A stretch of 64,000 nucleotides of DNA from Flavobacteriaceae bacterium (GCA_031277535.1 JAITMD010000016.1:1-64000); one strand, 5' to 3'. Shown: positions 1-8,775, counted from the first letter of the stretch. Made by a program: numbers and translations. Notes: generated from the sequence alone by a model not told the origin.

Positions 1-160
1 TTTTTTATATAAAAAAATGTAAAAAAAAAATTTTTATTATTTTTTTTTGTTTTTATAAAAGTTTTTTTTTTTTGTTAAAAAGGCGTTTTTTTTTTTTTTT
101 CCCCCCCCCCCCCCCCCCCCCAAAGTATTATGTTTAATTAACTAAATTGCATATCAAATA
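1..160. repeat. Low-complexity homopolymer stretch at window edge (T15-C21)
   Basis: The first 100 bases are almost only A and T with long T runs. A run of 15 T (86-100) is followed directly by 21 C (101-121). No gene is visible. A weak -7-like element (TAAATTG, 143-149) lies just downstream, before the first gene. The tract is either an assembly or read-end artefact or a length-variable homopolymer next to a promoter; the sequence alone cannot decide. Confidence 0.75.
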
Positions 161-172
161 ATGCGTGAAATT

Positions 173-1279
173 ATGAAAAATAGATTGTTGTCTTTATTGC
201 TTGTGTTTGTTAGTATGGTAACTTTTGCACAAGAGAACATGAAAATTAAAGGATACATAAAAGGACTATCTCCCAAAGCTAAGATTAGTTTTTCTAGTTT
301 AAATGGAGAAATAAAAGTGCCAACGAAAGGTGGGCATTTTGAGATAGTACAGCATTTAGATAAAGAGCCAATGTTTGTTCACTTGTATGTCAAAGATGGG
401 AATATCTATACATATGTTTCCTTTTTTGTGGGTAACGAGACCGTTGAAATAACAACTTCTTTGAAAGATTTGAAGAAAGGAGTGAAAGCCGTTGGTTCTA
501 AGTACGACGATAAACGCTATGAGTATGATTTGTTGACAAATGAACTTAAAGCAACTTCAAAAAAATTATCGGAAGAGTGTAGTAATTTGCATGGTAAAGA
601 AGGGGTAGATGTTTCTGTTTTGTTTGATAAATATTATAGTAAGGTAGAACCTAAAGGGAAGATAGTAGTTGTTGAAGATAAACTAAAACAAATAGAGTAT
701 AGTTTTTTGGAGAAGAATATAAATACAGCTTATGGACGTTATTTATTGCCTTCAACTAAGGATAAGTTTAGTGCAGGACAGTTTAAGAAATTGTATGATT
801 TGGTAGATGCTAAGTATTATAATACAAACGAGGTACAGTATTTAAACACTTTGATTACATATAAACCATTGCAGATAGGGGATAAGTATTATGATTTTAC
901 TGCACTCAATATGGCAGGAAAAGAGGTACATTTTAGTGATTTCTTTAAAGGTAAATACGTTTTGCTGGATATGTCTGCAAATAGTTACTTGTCAGGTGAC
1001 TATATTGAAACAATTATGGGTAATGTACCTGAATTGTATAGAGATCAAATGACCTATGTAAGTTATTATATATTTGATAAATTGGACGGAATGAATGATT
1101 ATTATAAGAATACCCCTGCAGTTAATATGTTGTGGAATAAAGAAGAAAAAGGGGTTACTGCTAAGTATAGACAAGGAGCGTTGTCTTATTATATGTTGTT
1201 TGATCCTCAAGGTAAATTAGTTGGTGTACTTGAAGATTTTTTAGATAAAAGTCAATTAGATACGTGGTTGAATAAATAA
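173..1279 (+). CDS. Secreted DUF4369/thioredoxin-like protein lacking the CxxC
   Basis: A 368-aa exported protein. The ATG at 173 gives a clean signal peptide (MKNRLLSLLLVFVSMVTFAQ); an in-frame ATG at 161 adds only four residues. Residues about 25-60 look like the beta-rich DUF4369 domain of Bacteroidota thiol-disulfide proteins, followed by a helical middle and a TlpA/AhpC-like thioredoxin fold from about residue 240. Where the paralog immediately downstream has CGFC, this protein has MSANSYLSGD, so both redox cysteines are missing and it is probably not an oxidoreductase. It shares motifs such as YGRYLL, GDKYYDFTA and GKYVLLD with that paralog, which starts 13 bases after this stop; the two are likely one operon. 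Confidence 0.8.
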   Translation: MKNRLLSLLLVFVSMVTFAQENMKIKGYIKGLSPKAKISFSSLNGEIKVPTKGGHFEIVQHLDKEPMFVHLYVKDGNIYTYVSFFVGNETVEITTSLKDLKKGVKAVGSKYDDKRYEYDLLTNELKATSKKLSEECSNLHGKEGVDVSVLFDKYYSKVEPKGKIVVVEDKLKQIEYSFLEKNINTAYGRYLLPSTKDKFSAGQFKKLYDLVDAKYYNTNEVQYLNTLITYKPLQIGDKYYDFTALNMAGKEVHFSDFFKGKYVLLDMSANSYLSGDYIETIMGNVPELYRDQMTYVSYYIFDKLDGMNDYYKNTPAVNMLWNKEEKGVTAKYRQGALSYYMLFDPQGKLVGVLEDFLDKSQLDTWLNK

Positions 1280-1292
1280 TAAATTTGAACGT

Positions 1293-2405
1293 ATGAAAGA
1301 AATAGTACTTTTTTTATTGTTGGCATGTAGCGTAAATGTTTTTGCACAAGAGAAATTACATATCACAGGTAAGATTACGGGGATAGATAATAATGTAAAA
1401 CTTACTTTAGAGAGTGATTTTAAGAAGAAAGAATTTCAGTTAAAGGATGGAGTTATAGATGTAGAGATGCAGTTGACAACTGTTCCTTCCTTAGTATTTA
1501 TGATGTTTGAAGAAGAAGGGGATTATAAATACACTACTTTCTTTGTGGGTAATGAAAATATTGTTCTTAATGGTTCTAAAAGTGATTTCCCTAATAATAT
1601 TAAAGCGGATAACTCTAAGTATGATCATCTAAGATATCAGGAATACCTTATGACTAAAGGATTAAATGAGGAGATAGATAGATTAAGTGGAGAGGCACGT
1701 ACTTTGGTTCAGAATGGAGCTTCTCGTGATAGTATATATCAATTGTATATGAGCGATGTAGAACCACTAGGGAAAATCAAGATGGCAATGAAGGAGATTG
1801 ATCAGAAGACTTTTGAGTTTGTAAAAGAGTATATCAATACTGATTATGGACGTTATTTATTGAGGTATAGTATGAGACAGTTTTCTGTAGATCAGCTTAA
1901 AGATCTTATAAATACAGTGGATACTAAATACAAAGAAACGACTGAGATAGTCTTTATTCAATCGATTGTGAATAGTAAACCTTTAGTAGTAGGTGACTCT
2001 TATTATGACTTCACTGCTGAAGATATCAACGCTAAACAAGTGAAGTTTAGTGACTATTTTAAAGGAAAATATGTGTTGTTAGATTTCTCTACGTTACATT
2101 GTGGTTTTTGTCAAGAGGCAGTTCCTAAGACTATTAAGGTAGCAGAGGCACTTAAAGAGAAGTTGACGTATGTGACTTATTATGTTGATTATGACATGGA
2201 GGGGATTAAGGAATATTATCAGTTAAAAGAGAATAAAGGTCATTTGATTTGGAATAAAAAAGGACGATTAGAACCTATTATTGCTATGTATAGACAAGAT
2301 GCTACACCTCGCTATTTGTTATTTAATCCAAAAGGGAAGTTAATAAAGGAGTTTATAGGTTTAGAAGAAGACTTTGAGGTACAATTGAATGAGTTAATGA
2401 GGTAA
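1293..2405 (+). CDS. Secreted thioredoxin-like (TlpA/DUF4369) protein with CGFC site
   Basis: A 370-aa periplasmic thiol-disulfide protein candidate. It has a signal peptide ending near FAQ, an N-terminal DUF4369-like beta domain, a charged helical middle and a C-terminal thioredoxin fold with the redox motif CGFC at about residue 270 (LLDFSTLHCGFCQEAVPK). A cis-proline-like TPRYLLF follows near residue 340. This architecture is common in Bacteroidota, where such proteins reduce or reshuffle periplasmic disulfides. It is the active-site-bearing sister of the upstream gene and probably co-transcribed with it. The substrate cannot be inferred. Confidence 0.85.
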   Translation: MKEIVLFLLLACSVNVFAQEKLHITGKITGIDNNVKLTLESDFKKKEFQLKDGVIDVEMQLTTVPSLVFMMFEEEGDYKYTTFFVGNENIVLNGSKSDFPNNIKADNSKYDHLRYQEYLMTKGLNEEIDRLSGEARTLVQNGASRDSIYQLYMSDVEPLGKIKMAMKEIDQKTFEFVKEYINTDYGRYLLRYSMRQFSVDQLKDLINTVDTKYKETTEIVFIQSIVNSKPLVVGDSYYDFTAEDINAKQVKFSDYFKGKYVLLDFSTLHCGFCQEAVPKTIKVAEALKEKLTYVTYYVDYDMEGIKEYYQLKENKGHLIWNKKGRLEPIIAMYRQDATPRYLLFNPKGKLIKEFIGLEEDFEVQLNELMR

Positions 2406-2517
2406 GTTAAGGATTGACATGTATTGATTTTTGCGATACGTATTTGATGAGAGGATATGATTGTGAGTGGTTTTATTTTGTGTTAATATTTGTTATTTTA
2501 GCAAAAAATAAATAATT

Positions 2518-3408
2518 ATGAGAAGATGTTTTAAATTATTGGTAGGAGTATTAGCGATGGGAACTATTGCTTCATGTTCATCAAAGGATGATAATCCTTC
2601 TGGTGGAGACTCTGAACAGCCAAAAACTATCCAAGTATTGGATAAAGAAGTCGAAAAGAAGTATTTGTTGGAAGATAATTCCTCTGCAAATGAAAAACTT
2701 GGTTTGTTTTGGGATAGTAGTGTTTCTTATGTGTATAATGATAAGGGTTTAATGGTAGATGGGAGATCTGTAGTTGATTATAAAATAGGTAATGATGTAG
2801 AAAAACAAGATCGAAGTTTTAAGATAGAGTATGATAATCAAGAAAGAATTGTGCGTATTGTTGGTAAGGATATGTATAATGTAACAAATGAAAGTGATGA
2901 GGTATTTAGATATGATGATAAAGGGCGATTATTAAAGATTGTAAATGAAAAAAATACCAAAGAGTATAGTACTTTCTTCTATAATGATAAAAACCAAGTA
3001 GTGAAAATAGAAGGAACAGATGAAGAAGGAAGAATTCAAGTTTTTGAAGGATTCGTTTACAATAATGCAGGAGTACTGACAAGTATTGATGATAGCTATT
3101 CTACAGAGAGTTTTGAGTATGATAATAATCCGACCCCTTATGATAAGTTAGCTTTTTCTACAGTTTTAGGAGAGTTTACTTATAAGGTAGGTAGATTAGA
3201 AAGTGTATATAGAGCTAAAAATAATGTTACAAAGTTTCAGATTACTTTTAAAAATGGGAGTAACGCATCTATTGTTCAGGAAGTAAAGTATGAATATGAT
3301 AAAGTAACAGGGAAACCATTGAAGAGTGTTGAGGTTTCGAAAAATGGGCAGAGAGTAGAAAGAACAGAAAAAGAGTTTATATATAAGACTATCATAATAA
3401 AGAAATAA
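2518..3408 (+). CDS. Lipoprotein with YD-like beta repeats
   Basis: A 296-aa predicted lipoprotein: signal peptide with lipobox (MGTIASC) and a Ser/Asp-rich tether after the cysteine (SSKDDNPSGGDSEQ), the usual Bacteroidota surface-lipoprotein start. The body holds several degenerate repeats of the type YDxxGRLxxI (YDNQERIVRI, YDDKGRLLKI, YNDKNQVVKI, YNNAGVLTSI), resembling Rhs/YD-type beta strands but far too few for an Rhs core. It stands alone, with a hairpin terminator after the stop. I do not recognise a specific function. Confidence 0.75.
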   Translation: MRRCFKLLVGVLAMGTIASCSSKDDNPSGGDSEQPKTIQVLDKEVEKKYLLEDNSSANEKLGLFWDSSVSYVYNDKGLMVDGRSVVDYKIGNDVEKQDRSFKIEYDNQERIVRIVGKDMYNVTNESDEVFRYDDKGRLLKIVNEKNTKEYSTFFYNDKNQVVKIEGTDEEGRIQVFEGFVYNNAGVLTSIDDSYSTESFEYDNNPTPYDKLAFSTVLGEFTYKVGRLESVYRAKNNVTKFQITFKNGSNASIVQEVKYEYDKVTGKPLKSVEVSKNGQRVERTEKEFIYKTIIIKK

Positions 3409-3416
3409 TATTTAAG

Positions 3417-3440
3417 AGCCTTCTACATGTAGAGGGCTTT
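3417..3440 (+). terminator. Intrinsic terminator after the YD-repeat lipoprotein gene
   Basis: A 10-bp stem (3417-3426 with 3429-3438, one G-U pair) sits 9 bases after the lipoprotein stop codon and runs into a short T-rich tail. Confidence 0.65.
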
Positions 3441-3556
3441 CTTATTGGAAAGAGTTGATTGTTTGAAGACAAAAGTCTTATATCATCAGGGAGATTAAAT
3501 ATATTTTCGCTTTCGCTTACTAAAACAACAAGAACAACTATTAAACGAGAAGCAGG

Positions 3557-4060
3557 ATGAGTAAAGTAGTGATACCTGAGGGAATAAAAAAGATAGCTAC
3601 ATTATGTGTGCTTAGAAATGGCAACAACTTTATGTTGCTTAAACGACTAAAAGAGCCAAATAAAGATACTTATACTCCAGTGGGAGGTAAGGTAGAACCT
3701 TATGAAACTCCTGAAGAAGGCGTTATCCGTGAGACTTTTGAAGAGACAGGTCTCCGTGTGGACAAAGTGAAATTCTGCGGGATACTGACAGAGACTTCCC
3801 CTACTAAGTACAATTGGCTAAGCTATGTTTATGTAGCAGATATCGATGAAGTAACTCCTCCTGTGTGCAATGAGGGTAGTCTGGAATGGATAGCTTATGA
3901 AGACTTGCTAAATATACCTACCCCAAAGACAGACTGGTTTATCTACAAGTATATCTTAGAGCAACAACCTTTTGTGTTTCATGCGTTATACGATGGAGAG
4001 TTGAATTTGTTGGAGATGAAGGAAGAGATAGGAGGTTTACTGTTATCAGTTAATGGTTAA
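3557..4060 (+). CDS. NUDIX hydrolase (8-oxo-dGTP diphosphatase type)
   Basis: A 167-aa NUDIX hydrolase. The complete Nudix box Gx5Ex7REUxEExGU is present from about residue 43 (GKVEPYE...RETFEETGL), supplying the metal-binding glutamates. The fold should cleave nucleoside diphosphates linked to another moiety, typically damaged or excess (d)NTPs. MutT-like house-cleaning is the best guess, but the substrate is not fixed by the motif. It lies 288 bases upstream of a predicted dCTP deaminase, so two nucleotide-handling genes are neighbours; the AT-rich gap argues against a simple operon. Confidence 0.9.
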   Translation: MSKVVIPEGIKKIATLCVLRNGNNFMLLKRLKEPNKDTYTPVGGKVEPYETPEEGVIRETFEETGLRVDKVKFCGILTETSPTKYNWLSYVYVADIDEVTPPVCNEGSLEWIAYEDLLNIPTPKTDWFIYKYILEQQPFVFHALYDGELNLLEMKEEIGGLLLSVNG

Positions 4061-4348
4061 CAGTTTTTGCTTATGGCATTAGATAAGTGGAGATAGGTAA
4101 TTAATAATGTATATTTTTTCTAGTTAATGTTTTTTAGTTTGTGTTTATCAAATTTAGATTGTTAATCCTTATTAATATGATTTTGATATTATTAATTAGT
4201 TGCTTTGTATTTAAAAGATTAAGGTATGCTTATAAGTATGTAGTTAGTTCAAGTAATTATTTACTCAAAAAATATAAAGGCTTAAATTATATTTATTTTA
4301 ATAAAGTTGAATTAATTATATATTGCATTTTTTAAATTTTTAAATTTT
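4061..4348 (+). promoter_or_regulatory. AT-rich leader upstream of avcD-like gene; possible AvcI-type RNA
   Basis: This very AT-rich gap contains no convincing gene. One 64-codon GTG-started frame (4141-4335) would encode a hydrophobic peptide, but it has no good ribosome site and skewed composition. In the AvcID systems described in Vibrio and other bacteria, the deaminase is preceded by a small antitoxin RNA, AvcI, in this position. That placement is the only support here; I cannot show RNA structure or homology. Confidence 0.3.
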
Positions 4349-6076
4349 ATGGAAAATGCTCAAAAAAAAGTTGAAAGTATCTTAGAAGAGGAAGGCAACT
4401 CTAAAGAAAGAAAGAAAACAATGTCAAAGACACCTGAAAGTATCTTTAATACATTAAGTGATGAACTTATTATAGGGGTTTGTTCTCCTATAGGGTCTAA
4501 AAAAGAGCCATTTATTGATTTATTAGAAGATAAATTAAAATCTGATTTTAATTATGAAGTTATAAGGATTAAATTAAGTGCTTTAATAGATGAAACTGAT
4601 ATTAGTGAAACTGATAAAAATAGAGAAGATGAGTCTTTTTTTAAAAGTGACAATCATAATAAAAATATTTATCAAAGATACTATAATAAAATACAGTTAG
4701 GTAATATTGTCCGAAAGTATAGGGGAAATGGTTTTTTAGCTGAGAAAGCTATAGAAAGAATATACAATGATCGTGTCAATGAAGCAAAGAAAAAATACAT
4801 TAAAAAAATATCTGAAAATAACAGTAATAAAGTATTATCCTTAGATAAGGATGCTAAAATTAAGTCATTAGAGGATAAGGCTAATCTAGAACTCAAAGAG
4901 GAAAGAATAGATATAGACCAAGCAAAAAAAGAGTTTAAACCATTACCAACAGATTTTGAATCTAGAAGAGTTTGTTATATAGTTGATTCTTTAAAAACAA
5001 AAGAAGAACTGAAAATTTTTTCTAGTATTTATTCTGAAAATTTTTATTTGATAAGTATTTTCTCATCTTTATCAGAAAGAAAATCTAATTTAAAAAGAAA
5101 AGGCTTTAGTGAAGAGGACATAGTTAGAATTATAAATTTAGATGATAAACAGAAAGAAAAATATGGACAAAATGTTAGAGATGTATTTGTCGAAGGAGAT
5201 TTGTTTATAAGGTCATCAGAAGTAACAAAATTAGATTTTGATAGAAAGGTATCACGCTTTTTAGATTTAATTTTCGAAACTAATATAGTTACACCTACAA
5301 TTGAAGAAACTGCAATGTATAATGCAAAGGCGGCAGCAGGAAACTCAGCATGTATGTCAAGACAAGTTGGAGCATGTATAATAGATGAAAATAATAATAT
5401 TTTATCAGTTGGATGGAATGATGTGCCAAAATTTGGAGGAAATTTATATTTCTCCGATTTTAAAAAAGATCATAGGTGTTTTAATCATGGATTTTGTAGT
5501 AATGATGAACAAAAGGATAATCTAGTTAATAATATTATTGAAACATTATTCAATAATGAAAAGGTAAAAGATAAACTAGATTCAATAGAAGGCCTTAAAG
5601 AAAAATTATTGCAGGATATTAGAAAAAATTCTAAGGTAAAAGATTTAATTGAATTCTCTAGATCTGTTCATGCGGAGATGCATGCTATTATACAAGGTGC
5701 ACTCTTAACTGGAGATAAATTGTTATCTTCACGATTGTTTTGTACTACTTATCCATGTCATAATTGCGCTAGACATATAGTTGCAGCTGGAATTAAAGAA
5801 GTATATTATATTGAGCCATATGTAAAAAGTTTATGTTTAACTTTACATGAAGATGCAATGACAGATAATGAAGAAATAAGTGGAAAAGTAAAAATATTAA
5901 TCTTTGATGGAATTTCTCCTAAAAGATATTTATCTTTTTTTACTAATTTTGCAGAACGGAAACAAAATGGTAAATTTATAAAGAAAGAAAAAAAGTCAGC
6001 TTCTTTAAAAACAAGAAAAAGCTTACAAGCTTTATCTACATTAGAGGCTCAAGCTGTACACAGTAATAATTCCTAA
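4349..6076 (+). CDS. Anti-phage dCTP deaminase (AvcD/DCD-like), P-loop plus deaminase
   Basis: A 575-aa two-domain protein. Residues about 35-320 form a kinase-like P-loop domain with a degenerate Walker A (GVCSPIGSKK near residue 43). Residues about 325-530 form a zinc-dependent cytidine/dCMP deaminase domain with MSRQVGACI, the zinc/proton-shuttle motif HAE (about 440) and PCHNC (about 469-473). A loop with extra Cys/His (HRCFNHGFC) separates the two halves of the deaminase. This architecture matches the anti-phage dC(T)P deaminases AvcD and DCD, which deplete dCTP and dCMP during infection. The gene is more AT-rich and lysine-rich than its neighbours, suggesting transfer. A small gene follows after 9 bases. 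The family call is firm; activity is inferred. Confidence 0.88.
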   Translation: MENAQKKVESILEEEGNSKERKKTMSKTPESIFNTLSDELIIGVCSPIGSKKEPFIDLLEDKLKSDFNYEVIRIKLSALIDETDISETDKNREDESFFKSDNHNKNIYQRYYNKIQLGNIVRKYRGNGFLAEKAIERIYNDRVNEAKKKYIKKISENNSNKVLSLDKDAKIKSLEDKANLELKEERIDIDQAKKEFKPLPTDFESRRVCYIVDSLKTKEELKIFSSIYSENFYLISIFSSLSERKSNLKRKGFSEEDIVRIINLDDKQKEKYGQNVRDVFVEGDLFIRSSEVTKLDFDRKVSRFLDLIFETNIVTPTIEETAMYNAKAAAGNSACMSRQVGACIIDENNNILSVGWNDVPKFGGNLYFSDFKKDHRCFNHGFCSNDEQKDNLVNNIIETLFNNEKVKDKLDSIEGLKEKLLQDIRKNSKVKDLIEFSRSVHAEMHAIIQGALLTGDKLLSSRLFCTTYPCHNCARHIVAAGIKEVYYIEPYVKSLCLTLHEDAMTDNEEISGKVKILIFDGISPKRYLSFFTNFAERKQNGKFIKKEKKSASLKTRKSLQALSTLEAQAVHSNNS

Positions 6077-6085
6077 TTTTTTATT

Positions 6086-6310
6086 ATGAAAAAAGATAGT
6101 AATAGTATTGGAGAACAATTAGATTTGTTTGAAGATGTGAAAATTATTGCAGGTAGTTCTTCTAAAACTACTAAGGTAAGTGAAGATGAAATTTTTCCTT
6201 ATAAAAGTAGTAGTAAAATTATTTCTATGAAGGTAGTGATAGAAGAAATGGAAAGTAAGATTTATCAAGACAATATTGATTACGTTTTGAATAATATTAA
6301 AAGATTCTAG
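6086..6310 (+). CDS. Small protein with N-terminal beta-clamp-binding-like motif
   Basis: A 74-aa hypothetical protein beginning 9 bases after the deaminase stop, so almost certainly co-transcribed. Residues 11-15 read QLDLF, an exact match to the consensus bacterial sliding-clamp-binding pentapeptide QL[S/D]LF; the DNA polymerase III alpha subunit in this window has a similar QVSLF. The middle is a low-complexity Ser/Lys linker (GSSSKTTK, KSSSK), and the C-terminal 25 residues are probably helical. I know no named family for it. It could be an accessory or regulator of the deaminase, but a function is not established. It ends in a strong terminator. Confidence 0.65.
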   Translation: MKKDSNSIGEQLDLFEDVKIIAGSSSKTTKVSEDEIFPYKSSSKIISMKVVIEEMESKIYQDNIDYVLNNIKRF

Positions 6311-6311
6311 T

Positions 6312-6351
6312 AAAACACAAAGCCCTTCCACATGGAAGGGCTTTGTGTTTT
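6312..6351. terminator. Bidirectional terminator between convergent genes
   Basis: An 18-bp perfect inverted repeat (6312-6329 with 6334-6351, loop ACAT) ends in A/T tracts on both sides. It lies just after the small clamp-motif gene and overlaps the TAA stop of the convergent DUF4349 gene, so it can serve both strands. Confidence 0.9.
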
Positions 6352-7192
6352 ATGAATTGGTTTTATTCTGTTTTCTTCGTTTTCGGATTTTTCTAATGAT
6401 AATCACTAATGCTATTGCTAATAGGATGAATGGCCACATATAGAATATACCTATAATAAAAGATAGTAGGTTTTCCCATCCAGAGCTAAATGCTGATGAC
6501 ACTTCATATCCAAAACCAGTAGTAGATTCCCCTTTTTCGTAGAAAGTTACAGTTAACGTACTTAGAGATATTCTACTTTTTAGGTATTTTAATCTCCCTT
6601 CAAAAGATTCTATATCTGCTCTAAGTGTTCCAAGTTCACTCTCTATTTTTAGGATGTCTTCTACAGAGTTTGCTTTTTTAAGTAGTTCTTTATAGCGCTC
6701 TTCTATTTCTTTTTTAGTCTTGATTCTCGCTTGTACATCAATAAATTCTTCTGTCACATCTAAAGCACTGATGTTTTTGCTGTCTATTTTAGATGCTGTC
6801 TTGCTTACTCCTTCTAATAACGTTTCAAAAGATTTGGCAGGTACACGTATTTCTACAGTGTATTCTGTACGGTTTCCATAGTTAGAAGAAGTATCTTGAG
6901 ATAAGTATCCATTAAGTTGCTTCACACTATTATTGATAATCTCTCTTGTCTCTTTTGCATTAGAAGTTTCAAAACGGATATTCCCCTCTTTGACAATCAT
7001 ACGTTCTACAGGAGCTATGTCTTCATTAGTGTCTGATACTTGTTTTGCTTCAGTTGCTTTATCAGCAGAGGCATCTTGTGGACTAAATTCCTCTAAAGCC
7101 ACAGCTTTGGTTTCAATGTTTTCTCCTGATTTCGAGCAAGAGACTAAGGCTACAAATAGCATTAGTGTTAATAGTTTTAGTGTCTTTTTCAT
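6350..7192 (-). CDS. DUF4349 domain lipoprotein with C-terminal membrane helix
   Basis: A 280-aa protein using the ATG at 7192, because the signal peptide and lipobox (MKKTLKLL...VALVSC) begin there; the longer frame adds 25 unlikely residues. The DUF4349 region covers about residues 65-260, with PVERMIVKEGNIRFET at its start and a charged coiled-coil stretch in the middle (RIKTKKEIEERYKELL). It ends with one transmembrane segment (WPFILLAIALVIII) followed by a basic tail. Proteins of this family are anchored in the envelope and have no assigned biochemical role. It appears monocistronic. Confidence 0.85.
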   Translation of the reverse strand: MKKTLKLLTLMLFVALVSCSKSGENIETKAVALEEFSPQDASADKATEAKQVSDTNEDIAPVERMIVKEGNIRFETSNAKETREIINNSVKQLNGYLSQDTSSNYGNRTEYTVEIRVPAKSFETLLEGVSKTASKIDSKNISALDVTEEFIDVQARIKTKKEIEERYKELLKKANSVEDILKIESELGTLRADIESFEGRLKYLKSRISLSTLTVTFYEKGESTTGFGYEVSSAFSSGWENLLSFIIGIFYMWPFILLAIALVIIIRKIRKRRKQNKTNS

Positions 7193-7386
7193 AGAGTTTT
7201 TATATACAAATGTAAGAGATGATTTATTATATAACACACTGTGTGAATTAATATTGTAGTAAATCACTGATTATAGGGATAAAGGAGGACTACTGAAGTA
7301 TTGTAAAACAAAGTAGCCTCTAATGTTTAGAGAGCAATATTCTGTGTTTAAGTTCATGGATGATTATGCGCTAATATAGAAGTCAT

Positions 7387-8775
7387 TTAATCTCCGCCAC
7401 CTCCACAGCCTCCACAACTGCTGCCACAAGAACTCCCTGAATCACTACTGCATGAGCTGTTACTACCGCATGAATAACTACTGTCAGAAAAGTATGAAGG
7501 GGAATGTGCCATAGAGAGAATTACTAAAGAGGTTAAAGCAGCACCTAATACTTTTGGACCATCTGCAACGTACGCCCATTGCCAATTATCTTCTTTAGCT
7601 TTATGAGGTATAATCTTGGTAGTATAATAGTTTAGAATGCTTTTCTCTATAGTACTTCCTGTGATTTTGTATAATACGCTGATAAAGGTTAATACAATAA
7701 TTATAGTTAGAAAAAAGATAAAGGTTATTGGTTTGTCTCTGCTTATACCAATAACAATACGCATAAATGCTAAAAGAGTGAATACCCCTAAAACGATTAA
7801 GTTTATTGATAGTAATTTAGATACTTTGTCAGAATTACGGATGTAATTGAATAGGGCATCCATTATTAGTTTTTGATTGCTAAATATTGTTTTGGTTTCA
7901 AATGTATTTAATAGCGTGATATATTCTCTATCTTCAGTTTCTTGCAAACCTTTAAGTACGATAGCTTGTTCTCTACTGTTGATTATTTTATCATGTATAA
8001 GTTCAATGGTTTTATCTTTACCAACTTTTAAATTACCTTGTTCAATAAGCTCGTGGAAGGTTCCAATAACCCCTTCTTTTACACCTCCATTCTTTAAATA
8101 TAACACTTCATAGGGATGTAAATCAAATAGAAAAGAAGAGTGATTATTATCCGTAATAAGTTCTTTTATCTTGAAAGAATTATATCTATTCATTAATATA
8201 GCAAGTCCTATAAAGGCAAATACGAGAGTAAATAGAAATGCTACACTACTAATATTTACATACAATGGTCGAAGTATAAAAAATGCTATGGGAGTTAGTG
8301 CGATAAAGACAAAAAATGCAATGATTAAAGTTGTTTTGTGTTCTCGTTTAGCTTTTTTTAGTTTTAAGCCATCATACATTGTACGGTTTTCCCATATTGA
8401 AGAAGGTTGTTCTCCAAAAACTTCATTATACAGTGTAGTAGTGATTGCTTTAGCTTGTTTGAATGTTTCGAAGTCAGCTCTATTATGAGTAGAAGGAATG
8501 TGTTGTATATTTTTGCCTAATAGCGTGCAGAATTGATTATATGACTGAGTAAAGATTAGATGTTGATGCCATACTATATCTACAATCTCAGAAGGAGAAA
8601 CCATTTGGTTAGCTGTAGCAGCTAAATACATAAACTTCTTATATTCTAATATTGCTAATTCTGTGAAGTTCTTCGTCCATAGATTTTCTTTAGATAACCG
8701 TAGTACAAATCCATATTCATCTGCCCAGTTATCAAACTGAAATGTCTCGATCTTATGCCAAAGTTCTTTGTTCAT
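7387..8775 (-). CDS. GRDP/TIGR04222-like membrane protein with Cys/Gly-rich tail
   Basis: A 462-aa membrane protein. The N-terminal 120 residues resemble the glycine-rich-domain-protein (GRDP-like) region, including the signature VDIVWHQHLIFTQSYNQFC. Two pairs of transmembrane helices follow (about residues 150-200 and 325-375) with a soluble domain between. The last 30 residues are extraordinarily rich in Ser, Cys and Gly (SCGSSCGGCGGGGD). This matches the TIGR04222-type membrane proteins found across bacteria; their function is unknown. The cysteine-rich tail could bind metal or form disulfides, which is inference. It is monocistronic, with its own start region after a terminator-like hairpin. 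Confidence 0.8.
   Translation of the reverse strand: MNKELWHKIETFQFDNWADEYGFVLRLSKENLWTKNFTELAILEYKKFMYLAATANQMVSPSEIVDIVWHQHLIFTQSYNQFCTLLGKNIQHIPSTHNRADFETFKQAKAITTTLYNEVFGEQPSSIWENRTMYDGLKLKKAKREHKTTLIIAFFVFIALTPIAFFILRPLYVNISSVAFLFTLVFAFIGLAILMNRYNSFKIKELITDNNHSSFLFDLHPYEVLYLKNGGVKEGVIGTFHELIEQGNLKVGKDKTIELIHDKIINSREQAIVLKGLQETEDREYITLLNTFETKTIFSNQKLIMDALFNYIRNSDKVSKLLSINLIVLGVFTLLAFMRIVIGISRDKPITFIFFLTIIIVLTFISVLYKITGSTIEKSILNYYTTKIIPHKAKEDNWQWAYVADGPKVLGAALTSLVILSMAHSPSYFSDSSYSCGSNSSCSSDSGSSCGSSCGGCGGGGD

Noticed and set aside
2518..3408. YD-type repeats considered as an Rhs toxin
   Set aside because: Only a handful of degenerate units in a 296-aa lipoprotein, with no hyperconserved core or toxin tip.
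4141..4335. 64-codon GTG-started frame before the deaminase gene
   Set aside because: Very AT-rich, hydrophobic and Tyr/Ile-skewed product, no convincing ribosome site; more likely untranslated leader.
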